Shown here piece after piece: positions 1 to 5,402 of a stretch of DNA of 5,775 nucleotides. A program made the translations under genes and the position numbers. The first letter of the stretch is position 1, and every line of letters starts with the position of its first letter. The DNA comes from an archaeon MnTg01 (lineage in GTDB: Archaea; Thermoproteota; Nitrososphaeria; Nitrososphaerales; Nitrosopumilaceae): assembly GCA_008974855.1 (NCBI GenBank), contig BFAR01000037.1, forward strand, positions 1-5,775, in the 5' to 3' direction. The notes under the pieces are model-generated. The model searched no databases and was not told the origin of the DNA. It saw only the letters and a program-made list of their open reading frames with translations.

Positions 1-214
1 ATTTTTTTTCAAACTTTTCTTTTTTTAATTTTTCAAGAGCTGAAAGAATTTTTTTTGTTTCACTTTTTGTTAGTATTTTATTTTCATAAAGCATTATGGA
101 ATGTGCTTGACTACCAATTATGTCATAATATGCAATCACAACATCATCAGAAATTGAGGAAACATAATCCAAGGTAATTTCATCTAATTTTTTACTCATA
201 CGTGCACGATACAT
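1..214 (-). CDS. argH: Argininosuccinate lyase, N-terminal part (3' end off the window)
   Basis: This is the first 71 codons of argininosuccinate lyase, the last enzyme of arginine synthesis, which splits argininosuccinate into arginine and fumarate in the cytoplasm. The frame starts at ATG 214-212 and reads MYRARMSKKLDEITLDYV, then a segment with YYDIIGSQAHSIMLYENKI. The MYR(A/S)R start and the D-I-x-G-S-x-A-H-x-x-M-L block are the usual N-terminal features of the family (seen in the sequence, compared with known family patterns). An internal ATG at 199 would lose the conserved MYRAR start, so 214 is chosen. The catalytic regions lie beyond the left edge and cannot be judged. The gene is divergent from the MIP18-family gene. 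A TATA-like box centred about 26 bases upstream suggests a leaderless mRNA. The T-rich plus strand at 1-60 is the complement of lysine-rich coding sequence, not a terminator. Confidence 0.88.
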   Translation of the reverse strand, partial: MYRARMSKKLDEITLDYVSSISDDVVIAYYDIIGSQAHSIMLYENKILTKSETKKILSALEKLKKEKFEKK

Positions 215-235
215 CAACCATAGGATCTAGAATGG

Positions 236-245
236 TTATATATAG
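236..245. promoter_or_regulatory. Palindromic TATA box, probably shared by argH and the MIP18-family gene
   Basis: The eight bases TATATATA at 237-244 are self-complementary, with their centre between 240 and 241. The argH ATG (214) lies 26.5 bases to one side and the MIP18-family ATG (265) 24.5 bases to the other. Archaeal TATA boxes sit about 26 bases from the transcription start, so one box could drive two leaderless mRNAs in opposite directions. The spacing is read directly from the sequence. The shared use is inferred, and no clear BRE was identified on either side. Confidence 0.6.
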
Positions 246-264
246 CATAGATGTTTTTTTTTCT

Positions 265-591
265 ATGAGCCAAGACATCAAACAGCTTCGAGTAAAAATT
301 TTCGATGAGTTATCAAAAATCGTAGACCCTGAAATTAATACAACAATTACAGAGTTGGAATTAATTGATGAAGTTGACATCAATAATTCTAATGTGAAAA
401 TTGATTTACATCTTACAAGCCCATTCTGCCCCGCTGTGTTTGGTTTTAAAATTTGCCAAGATGTGCATGACAATCTTTTGAAAATTGATGGTGTTGATGA
501 TGTTAAAGTAAATGTCTCCAACCATTTTATGGCTGAGCAAATTAACAATCAGGTAAATAATAGTCCAAATCCTAAAAAACCTAGCAACTAG
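265..591 (+). CDS. MIP18/DUF59 (PaaD-like) family protein, probable Fe-S cluster assembly factor
   Basis: A small cytoplasmic protein of 108 residues from ATG 265. It shows the family pattern: an N-terminal helix followed by DPEI (residues 21-24), an ITELELIDEVDI strand segment (about 28-39), and TSPFCP (51-56) with the conserved cysteine at position 55. The C-terminus (about 92-108) is a short Asn/Pro/Lys-rich tail that is probably disordered. Family members (SufT, PaaD, eukaryotic CIA2/MIP18) help in Fe-S cluster assembly or delivery. That role is transferred from the family and not shown here. The frame is open upstream to GTG 202 and ATG 232, but those starts would place coding sequence over the TATA box and the argH start. 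ATG 265 fits a leaderless transcript and the normal family length. The stop overlaps the stop of sdhB. The neighbouring SDH needs three Fe-S clusters, which is suggestive only. Confidence 0.85.
   Translation: MSQDIKQLRVKIFDELSKIVDPEINTTITELELIDEVDINNSNVKIDLHLTSPFCPAVFGFKICQDVHDNLLKIDGVDDVKVNVSNHFMAEQINNQVNNSPNPKKPSN
574..579 (-). terminator. Possible oligo-T terminator of the sdh operon
   Basis: On the minus strand a run of six T lies nine bases beyond the sdhB stop, inside the 3' end of the convergent MIP18-family gene (AAAAAA on the plus strand). Archaeal RNA polymerase can stop at U-rich tracts without a hairpin, so this is the best candidate close to the operon's end. It also encodes Lys-Lys of the other gene, so the run may be coding only. 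Confidence 0.3.
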
Positions 592-1358
592 TCTCTGAAA
601 CCAAGTAAATATCCTCTTAGTAATTGAATTCCCATTGCAGGATCAACACCTTTTGGACATACTTGACTGCAAGAACCAGCAAAATGACATCTAAAAATTC
701 CATGCGAATCATCGATGATTTTTAGACGTTCATCTTTTCCTTTATCACGATTATCAGCCACATAACGATATGCTTGAGCTAAAGCTTGTGGTCCAACAAA
801 TGAAGAATCAGTTGCCATTGTTGGACACGCAGAATTACACAAACCACACTTTATGCAATTAGAAAACTGGATGTATTTTTCTACGTCTTCAGGAGTTTGT
901 AAGAATTCTTTTGTACCAGGATTAATTTCTGATTCTTCATTGATGATATAGGGTTTAATTTTTTTGTGATTTGAAAACATTCTTTCAAAACCTACTACTA
1001 AATCACGAATAATTGGAAAATTGTTCATTGGTTCAACAGTAACTACATCAGAATTTAGTTCGGTAATTTTGGTAAAGCATGCTAATGCAGGTCGTCCATT
1101 AATTTTCATGCCACAAGATCCGCATGATGCTTGTCTGCATGAATAACGTACTGCAACAGAATGATCCAAATGTTTTTTCACTTCCAATATTGCATCTAAA
1201 ACTGTTGTCCACTTTTGATATGGAATTTTAAATTCATCAAATTTTTGTTCAGTATTTTTCTTTGGGTTTGAACGAGCTATTCGGAGTGTAATAGTTTTAG
1301 TTGACGAAACAATTGTACCTGATTCTTCATTAGAGATCTGTAAACTTTCAGCTGCCAT
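588..1358 (-). CDS. sdhB: Succinate dehydrogenase iron-sulfur subunit
   Basis: The 256-residue electron-transfer subunit passes electrons from the flavin of SdhA through three Fe-S clusters to quinone. The plant-type ferredoxin domain carries C74, C79, C82 and C94 for [2Fe-2S]. The C-terminal domain has C168-x2-C171-x2-C174-x3-C178-P and C224-x5-C230-x3-C234-P-K-G. By homology, C168/C171/C174/C234 bind [4Fe-4S] and C178/C224/C230 bind [3Fe-4S]. Residue 227, where a fourth cysteine would give a second [4Fe-4S], is alanine. That is the classical SQR/QFR arrangement and not the cysteine-rich Sulfolobus type. A polar N-terminal stretch of about 20 residues precedes the first beta strand. It is the last gene of the operon, starting one base after the sdhD stop. 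Its stop shares the bases CTAG with the stop of the convergent MIP18-family gene. Confidence 0.96.
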   Translation of the reverse strand: MAAESLQISNEESGTIVSSTKTITLRIARSNPKKNTEQKFDEFKIPYQKWTTVLDAILEVKKHLDHSVAVRYSCRQASCGSCGMKINGRPALACFTKITELNSDVVTVEPMNNFPIIRDLVVGFERMFSNHKKIKPYIINEESEINPGTKEFLQTPEDVEKYIQFSNCIKCGLCNSACPTMATDSSFVGPQALAQAYRYVADNRDKGKDERLKIIDDSHGIFRCHFAGSCSQVCPKGVDPAMGIQLLRGYLLGFRD

Positions 1359-1359
1359 C

Positions 1360-1704
1360 TCACATCATTCCCATATTTGTCATAAATATAGTCCTTGAAC
1401 CATAAAGAATGACTAGTGCCATTGCACCTAGACATCCATAATTTACTGATTTTTCATATTGTGAACCTTGTTTAAGTTCTAAAAGAACAACTCTTAGACC
1501 ATTAAAACCGTGAATTGAAATTAAAATTAAAATAATTTCTAACATTCCAGCATAAGGCAAGAACTGATAGTTTGCAATAACATTCTCGTATTCAAGTGAT
1601 TCTGCAAAACCTAGAGTAAACCTAAATAAAATATGGACCGCAACTAGTGCAACTGCAGCTACAGCAGTTCCATAATGAATTTTCATAATAATACTTTCTC
1701 TCAT
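1360..1704 (-). CDS. sdhD: Succinate dehydrogenase membrane anchor subunit (SdhD-like)
   Basis: A 114-residue hydrophobic protein with three membrane segments (about residues 10-30, 52-74 and 88-107). The second segment ends with IHGFNGLRVVLLE (H65), matching the H-x3-G-(L/I/M)-R heme-ligand pattern of SDH anchor subunits. H24 in the first segment is a further candidate ligand. With SdhC it should hold SdhAB at the membrane, bind heme b and form the quinone site. An in-frame TTG at 1716 would overlap the sdhC stop by 11 bases. ATG 1704, one base after that stop and preceded six bases upstream by GGGG (1714-1711), is the better start. ATG 1686 is also possible. The assignment as C or D is by gene order and pattern, because these anchors diverge strongly in sequence. 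Confidence 0.85.
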   Translation of the reverse strand: MRESIIMKIHYGTAVAAVALVAVHILFRFTLGFAESLEYENVIANYQFLPYAGMLEIILILISIHGFNGLRVVLLELKQGSQYEKSVNYGCLGAMALVILYGSRTIFMTNMGMM

Positions 1705-1705
1705 T

Positions 1706-2140
1706 TTAATCCCCAAACATTACTCCAATACCATACATCATTGCAATTGCTGCTAAGACAATTGCAGAGTAAATAGAAATTTTATGTTTAGCATTTTGAG
1801 ATTGTGCAGGATATGGATAGTCAGGCCTTGCAGGTTTTCCTACTCCAATCCCTCCATGACCAAGCATGACTCTGATTCCATTAACTGTATGAAAGACACT
1901 CATTCCGATTACAAGAGCTAGGATAATGTGACCTTCAGTAGTTTGAGTAATTTCTAAAAATTCATCCCATCCTACTTTTCCTTGTAAAATCATGCTTGTT
2001 TCGTAAATATGTACAACAAAATATACAAGTAATCCTAGTCCAGATAATCTCATTAACAGATATGCAAATCTTTCAATTCCATACCTAGTGGGATTTGCCA
2101 TTCCTTTAATGCCTTCTTTGTTTTCGTCAATGTTTGGCAT
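1706..2140 (-). CDS. sdhC: Succinate dehydrogenase cytochrome b subunit (SdhC-like)
   Basis: A 144-residue membrane anchor with three predicted membrane segments (about residues 26-46, 69-93 and 121-142). The first carries R31-x-S33-G34, which corresponds to the R/S-G quinone-site pattern known from bacterial SdhC, followed by H44. The second has FHTVNGIRVML with H84, the usual heme b ligand motif (H-x3-GIR). A glycine-rich loop with Pro/Tyr (about 96-112) joins the second and third segments. Translation is likely coupled to sdhA: the ATG shares its A with the sdhA TGA stop, and a GGAGAG element (2155-2150) lies nine bases upstream. M14 is a possible later start, leaving a protein that begins MANPTRYGIERF, but the distal ATG is favoured by the overlap and the GGAGAG. 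Confidence 0.87.
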   Translation of the reverse strand: MPNIDENKEGIKGMANPTRYGIERFAYLLMRLSGLGLLVYFVVHIYETSMILQGKVGWDEFLEITQTTEGHIILALVIGMSVFHTVNGIRVMLGHGGIGVGKPARPDYPYPAQSQNAKHKISIYSAIVLAAIAMMYGIGVMFGD

Positions 2141-3852
2141 CAGTATTTTCTCTCCACTGGTTTGTAATTAGTAATTGTAACTGGATGTTTTTTCATAATT
2201 GGCTCCGTTGGATCATAATATGCAAGTGTATGATGTAAGAAATTTGTATCGTCTCTTTTAGGAAAATCAGTTCTTGCATGACTGCCTCTTGATTCTTTTC
2301 TATGAATGGCACCAATGAGGACAACTTCAGCAACTCTAAACATGGAATCGAGTTCCATCACATTTGTAAAATTTGTGTTGTATTCTTTATCTTTATCATC
2401 TACGTGTTTCCAAGTTTTATTTTTTAATTCCCGTATTTTCTTTAATCCAGCAACCATATCAGATTCATTTCTGTAAACATATGCTTTTTCATTTAATGTA
2501 TCAGTCAATTCTTGTCTAACTTCATACGGATTTGCATCACCATGTCCTCTAAATATTCCATCATAAATTCTCGTCTCTTCAGCATCAACTAGATGATGTG
2601 GAAAAGGCGTCATATGTTGATTATTTGTGATATAGTCTACTGCTAATTCACCTGTAATTTTTCCCCATAAAATGCATTCAGAAGTAGAATTTGCTCCTAG
2701 TCTGTTGGAACCATGAACACTATTACAGGCGGCCTCACCTGCGGCCCACACACCCTGAAGTTCGGTAGCCCCATCAATATTGGTATGAATCCCTCCCATC
2801 ATGTAATGGCATACTGGTCGGATTTCAAGAGGTTCCTGAGCAGGATCAATTCCGGAAAATTTTAATGAAATCTCCCTTATGGCACCCAATTTTTCTTTGA
2901 TAAGAGAATCTCCTAAATGTCTCAAATCAAGTTTCATACATTTTACTCCTGTTTCATTGTCAAATCCACGCCCTTCATTAATCTCAGTCATTATTGCCCT
3001 CGAAACTATATCACGTGGGGCTAACTCCATTTTACTTGCTGCATATCTTTTCATGAATCTTTCATTTTCATTGTTTAGAAGATAAGCTCCCTCACCACGC
3101 GCACCTTCTGTAATTAAAATTCCAGATGGCAAGATTCCCGTAGGATGAAATTGTACAAATTCCATATCTTTTAAAGCCATTCCTGCTCGATATGCCATAT
3201 CAATTCCATCAGGTGTTGAGGAAAGGCCATAAGTTGAGTAACTGTAAATTCTCCCGGCGCCTCCAGCAGCAATTATCAATGCTTTTCCTTTAATTGAATA
3301 GAATGTTCCACTAGAAAGCTCAATTGCGGTAATACCCAAAAATCTTTGTCCATCGTGAACAATAGATGTGGCAAACCATTCATTTAGAAATTCAATATTA
3401 TCAAATTTTTGGCACGTATCATACAGTGTTTGCATTTCAAAAAATCCAACTTTATCAGAAGCATATGTGGCTCTTGCATAACTATAACCACCAAACATTC
3501 GTTGTCCAATTCTTCCATCTTCTCTTCTAGACCAAGGCATTCCCCAATGTTCAAGTTGGTATATTTCATTTGGTATCTCACGGCAAAGTCTTTCGGCAAC
3601 ATCTTGATCAGCTAAAAAGTCACTTCCCTTAATTGTGTCATAAATATGAGATTCAATAGTATCACCTTCCTCCTCAAATAGAACAGCAGCTGTGCCACCT
3701 TCAGCAGATACCGAATGTGAACGCATAACTTGGACTTTGGATATTACTGCGATCTTTATCTTTGAACTTTTTTTTGCAGCTGCTATAGCAGCTCTTAGAC
3801 CAGCAAGACCAGATCCCACAATAAGCAAATCATATTCAATGGAATCAGTCAT
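2140..3852 (-). CDS. sdhA: Succinate dehydrogenase flavoprotein subunit
   Basis: The 570-residue catalytic subunit oxidises succinate to fumarate with covalently bound FAD, linking the TCA-type reactions to the quinone pool. The N-terminal Rossmann motif is GSGLAGLRAA (13-22). H46 in RSHSVSAEGG is the expected FAD-linked histidine. Dicarboxylate-site and catalytic residues are all present by comparison with bacterial SdhA: H236 (FHPTG), T248/E249 (ITEGARGEG), R280 (APRDIVSR), H349 (CHYMMGG) and R384 (HGSNRLGANS). The C-terminal ESRGSHARTDFP block (520-531) is also typical. Length is near that of E. coli SdhA, with no sign of truncation. It is the first gene of the A-C-D-B operon. In ammonia-oxidising archaea that fix carbon by the hydroxypropionate/hydroxybutyrate route, SDH could act in the TCA-linked part of metabolism. 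The direction in the cell (oxidation or reduction) cannot be told from sequence alone. Confidence 0.97.
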   Translation of the reverse strand: MTDSIEYDLLIVGSGLAGLRAAIAAAKKSSKIKIAVISKVQVMRSHSVSAEGGTAAVLFEEEGDTIESHIYDTIKGSDFLADQDVAERLCREIPNEIYQLEHWGMPWSRREDGRIGQRMFGGYSYARATYASDKVGFFEMQTLYDTCQKFDNIEFLNEWFATSIVHDGQRFLGITAIELSSGTFYSIKGKALIIAAGGAGRIYSYSTYGLSSTPDGIDMAYRAGMALKDMEFVQFHPTGILPSGILITEGARGEGAYLLNNENERFMKRYAASKMELAPRDIVSRAIMTEINEGRGFDNETGVKCMKLDLRHLGDSLIKEKLGAIREISLKFSGIDPAQEPLEIRPVCHYMMGGIHTNIDGATELQGVWAAGEAACNSVHGSNRLGANSTSECILWGKITGELAVDYITNNQHMTPFPHHLVDAEETRIYDGIFRGHGDANPYEVRQELTDTLNEKAYVYRNESDMVAGLKKIRELKNKTWKHVDDKDKEYNTNFTNVMELDSMFRVAEVVLIGAIHRKESRGSHARTDFPKRDDTNFLHHTLAYYDPTEPIMKKHPVTITNYKPVERKY

Positions 3853-3881
3853 GTCCCTTCAATTTAGCTTCTAAAGTTCGG

Positions 3882-3889
3882 TTAAATAT
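3882..3889 (-). promoter_or_regulatory. Probable TATA box of the sdh operon
   Basis: The minus strand reads ATATTTAA here, centred about 33 bases upstream of the sdhA ATG. A transcript starting about 26 bases downstream would have a leader of about 7 bases, including GAAGGGA (3860-3854). That purine run ends one base before the ATG, too close for a normal Shine-Dalgarno interaction. Confidence 0.45.
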
Positions 3890-3930
3890 GTATTCTAAAA
3901 GATCGCCATAATTTAGCTTGATAGAATGAT

Positions 3931-3940
3931 TAAAATATAT
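3931..3940 (+). promoter_or_regulatory. Probable TATA box of the PadR-family gene
   Basis: TAAAATATAT is centred about 26 bases upstream of ATG 3961, the spacing expected for a leaderless transcript beginning at that codon. Its last two bases are already part of the 24-base palindrome. Confidence 0.55.
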
Positions 3941-3962
3941 CACTAGCGATATCGCTAGTGAT
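3939..3962. promoter_or_regulatory. Perfect 24-base palindrome, likely operator of the PadR-family regulator
   Basis: The half-site ATCACTAGCGAT is followed directly by its exact reverse complement, with no spacer and no mismatch over 24 bases. It starts at the end of the TATA box and runs across both possible start codons (GTG 3958, ATG 3961) of the regulator, so a bound dimer would block the transcription start. Palindromic sites next to a regulator's own promoter usually mean autorepression. That step is inferred. No second full copy was found in the window. Confidence 0.7.
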
Positions 3963-4470
3963 GATTTCACAGTGGCTTCAAAGAGTTGGAAGCTCAGTTC
4001 CAAGAGGATTTTCTAGATATTACATTTTAGAGCTGCTCAAAAAGAAACCATATACTGGAAAGGAGATAATTAATGCAGCAGTTAAACAAAGTGAGGGAAT
4101 ATGGAAACCTTCACCTGGATTGATTTATCCACTTCTTGGTAGATTACTAGATGAAGGATTAATTGAAGAAACTAATTCTGGAAAATACCAAATTACACGT
4201 AAAGGAAAAGCTACTGCGGATGATCTAGAAGCTATAAACGATATTGTAAAAAAGCAACTAGACGTCCTTTTTAGAATTGGGAACGTAGGAAGATTTGCAG
4301 TTATGGATATTTTAGAAAAAATATCTTCTATGGGAGCTTTATTGAGTTCTAATGTATCTTATATGACAAAAGAAGAAACTTCAAAATACAAAAAATTTCT
4401 AGAGTCTGAGCTCAAAAAATTAGAAAAGCAAACAGGTAGTAGAAAGGCAAAAGAGATTAAAATCGATTAA
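3961..4470 (+). CDS. PadR-family transcriptional regulator
   Basis: A 169-residue cytoplasmic DNA-binding protein. Residues about 18-85 form a PadR winged helix: YYILELL, then a helix with TGKEIINA, the hallmark SPGLIYPLLGRLLDEGLIEE (51-70, recognition helix and start of the wing), and GKYQITRKGKA. Residues about 86-160 are helical and charged, ending in a likely coiled-coil (EETSKYKKFLESELKKLEKQ) that would give the dimer. PadR proteins are mostly repressors responding to small molecules or stress. The ligand here is unknown. GTG 3958 directly precedes ATG 3961. The ATG is chosen from the TATA spacing. The perfect palindrome at the start suggests autoregulation. The gene is divergent from the sdh operon and followed after 33 bases by the ICL-superfamily lyase, so these are the nearest candidate targets. 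Confidence 0.88.
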   Translation: MISQWLQRVGSSVPRGFSRYYILELLKKKPYTGKEIINAAVKQSEGIWKPSPGLIYPLLGRLLDEGLIEETNSGKYQITRKGKATADDLEAINDIVKKQLDVLFRIGNVGRFAVMDILEKISSMGALLSSNVSYMTKEETSKYKKFLESELKKLEKQTGSRKAKEIKID

Positions 4471-4473
4471 TTC

Positions 4474-4483
4474 ATAAATATTT
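4474..4483 (+). promoter_or_regulatory. Possible TATA box of the ICL-superfamily gene
   Basis: ATAAATATTT lies just after the PadR stop and is centred about 26 bases before the TTG at 4504. This fits a separate leaderless transcript for the lyase, although read-through from the regulator gene is also possible. Confidence 0.45.
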
Positions 4484-4503
4484 CAAATACGATAAGTTTT
4501 GCG

Positions 4504-5382
4504 TTGAATAATCTAAAACGATTACTCAAAAGGAAAAAACCACTGGTCATTCCAGGAGTTTTTGATGCAATAGGTGCAAAAATTGCTGAAAAGGCAGGAT
4601 TTGATGCAATGTTTCAAACGGGTTATGGAACATCTGCAACTCTCTTTGGAATGCCCGATTATGGCTTTATTGGATCTGCTGAAACCGTAGAAAATGCTCG
4701 CAGGATATGTCGGGCAGTTAATGTTCCGGTAATAATAGATGCAGATACTGGATATGGTAATGCTCTATCAGTATGGAAGTTAGTTAGAGAGTTAGAATCA
4801 GCAGGTGCTTCTGGAATATTTCTTGAAGATCAAAGATGGCCTAAAAGATGTGGGCATATGAAAGGAAAAGAAGTAATAAGAAAAGAAGAATATGCAGAAA
4901 AGCTTCAGGCTGCTCTTGATGCAAGAAAAAGTAAGGACTTTGTTATTGTTTCAAGGACAGATGCAAGAGCTACAGAAGGCTTGGATAAAGCAATTGAACG
5001 TGGATTATACTATAAAAAAATTGGTGCAGATGTAATCTTTGTAGAAGCACCAAAAACTATTACAGAAATGAAAAAAATTGGAAAATCAATCAAAGCACCA
5101 TTAGTAGCAAATATGATTGAAGGGGGCGCTACTCCAATTAGTTCAGCATTGACATTACATAAGATGGGATTTAAAATCATATTATACCCATTGTCAGTTC
5201 TATTTGCAAATGCTTTTGCATCAATTCAAATTTTAAAAGAACTAAAAAAATCTGGAACAACAACTAGACTAAAGAAAAATTTAGTAAATTTTGATGAGTT
5301 CAATAATATTGTTGAATTATCTAAATTTAAAAAATTAGAAAAGAAATACGGTACTTCAGACAAAAAGAAAAAATCCAGGTAA
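4504..5382 (+). CDS. Isocitrate lyase/PEP mutase superfamily lyase (methylisocitrate lyase-like)
   Basis: A 292-residue TIM-barrel enzyme of the ICL/PEP mutase superfamily. Visible motifs are VIPGVFDAIGAKIAE (15-29), the metal-site DADTGYG (79-85), ED (108-109), the ICL-type signature PKRCGHM (113-119) with catalytic cysteine C116, SRTDAR (150-155), VEAP (180-183) and a PrpB-like YPLS (228-231). The cysteine signature marks it as a C-C bond lyase (isocitrate, methylisocitrate or dimethylmalate type). PEP mutases instead have the EDK-x2-PK-x-NS pattern at this place. The exact substrate cannot be read from the sequence. A methylisocitrate or isocitrate lyase would release succinate, the substrate of the nearby SDH. 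The length matches PrpB-like enzymes. No ATG exists between the upstream in-frame stop (the PadR stop, 4468-4470) and the conserved start, so TTG 4504 is the likely start, supported by TATA spacing. The C-terminus is lysine-rich. Confidence 0.82.
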   Translation: MNNLKRLLKRKKPLVIPGVFDAIGAKIAEKAGFDAMFQTGYGTSATLFGMPDYGFIGSAETVENARRICRAVNVPVIIDADTGYGNALSVWKLVRELESAGASGIFLEDQRWPKRCGHMKGKEVIRKEEYAEKLQAALDARKSKDFVIVSRTDARATEGLDKAIERGLYYKKIGADVIFVEAPKTITEMKKIGKSIKAPLVANMIEGGATPISSALTLHKMGFKIILYPLSVLFANAFASIQILKELKKSGTTTRLKKNLVNFDEFNNIVELSKFKKLEKKYGTSDKKKKSR

Positions 5383-5402
5383 AGAGATTACTTTCTCTTT
5401 AC
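5379..5402. terminator. 9-bp inverted repeat across two convergent stop codons
   Basis: GTAAAGAGA (5379-5387) is matched exactly by TCTCTTTAC (5394-5402) with a six-base loop. It includes the stop of the lyase gene and the stop of the Alba gene. The plus strand is T-rich through 5388-5404. The minus strand has T-runs just beyond (complement of 5362-5374, within the lyase's lysine codons). It may work as a two-way terminator or 3'-end hairpin. The repeat is certain and the function inferred. Confidence 0.5.

Noticed and set aside
202..264. Longer N-terminus for the MIP18-family gene (GTG 202 or ATG 232).
   Set aside because: It would cover the TATA box and the argH start. The added residues do not resemble the family, and ATG 265 gives the normal length and leaderless spacing.
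690..726. 9-bp inverted repeat (690-698 / 718-726) as a hairpin or terminator.
   Set aside because: It lies inside the conserved sdhB cluster region, is made mostly of A/T runs, and has a 19-base spacer. Chance in coding sequence is the simpler explanation.
3384..3615. Open frames on both strands inside sdhA and elsewhere.
   Set aside because: They are out-of-frame shadows of the well-conserved sdhA coding sequence with no recognisable protein features.
4504..5382. The lyase as a phosphoenolpyruvate mutase for phosphonate synthesis.
   Set aside because: It has the PKRCGHM catalytic-cysteine signature of C-C lyases in place of the EDK-x2-PK-x-NS pattern of PEP mutases.
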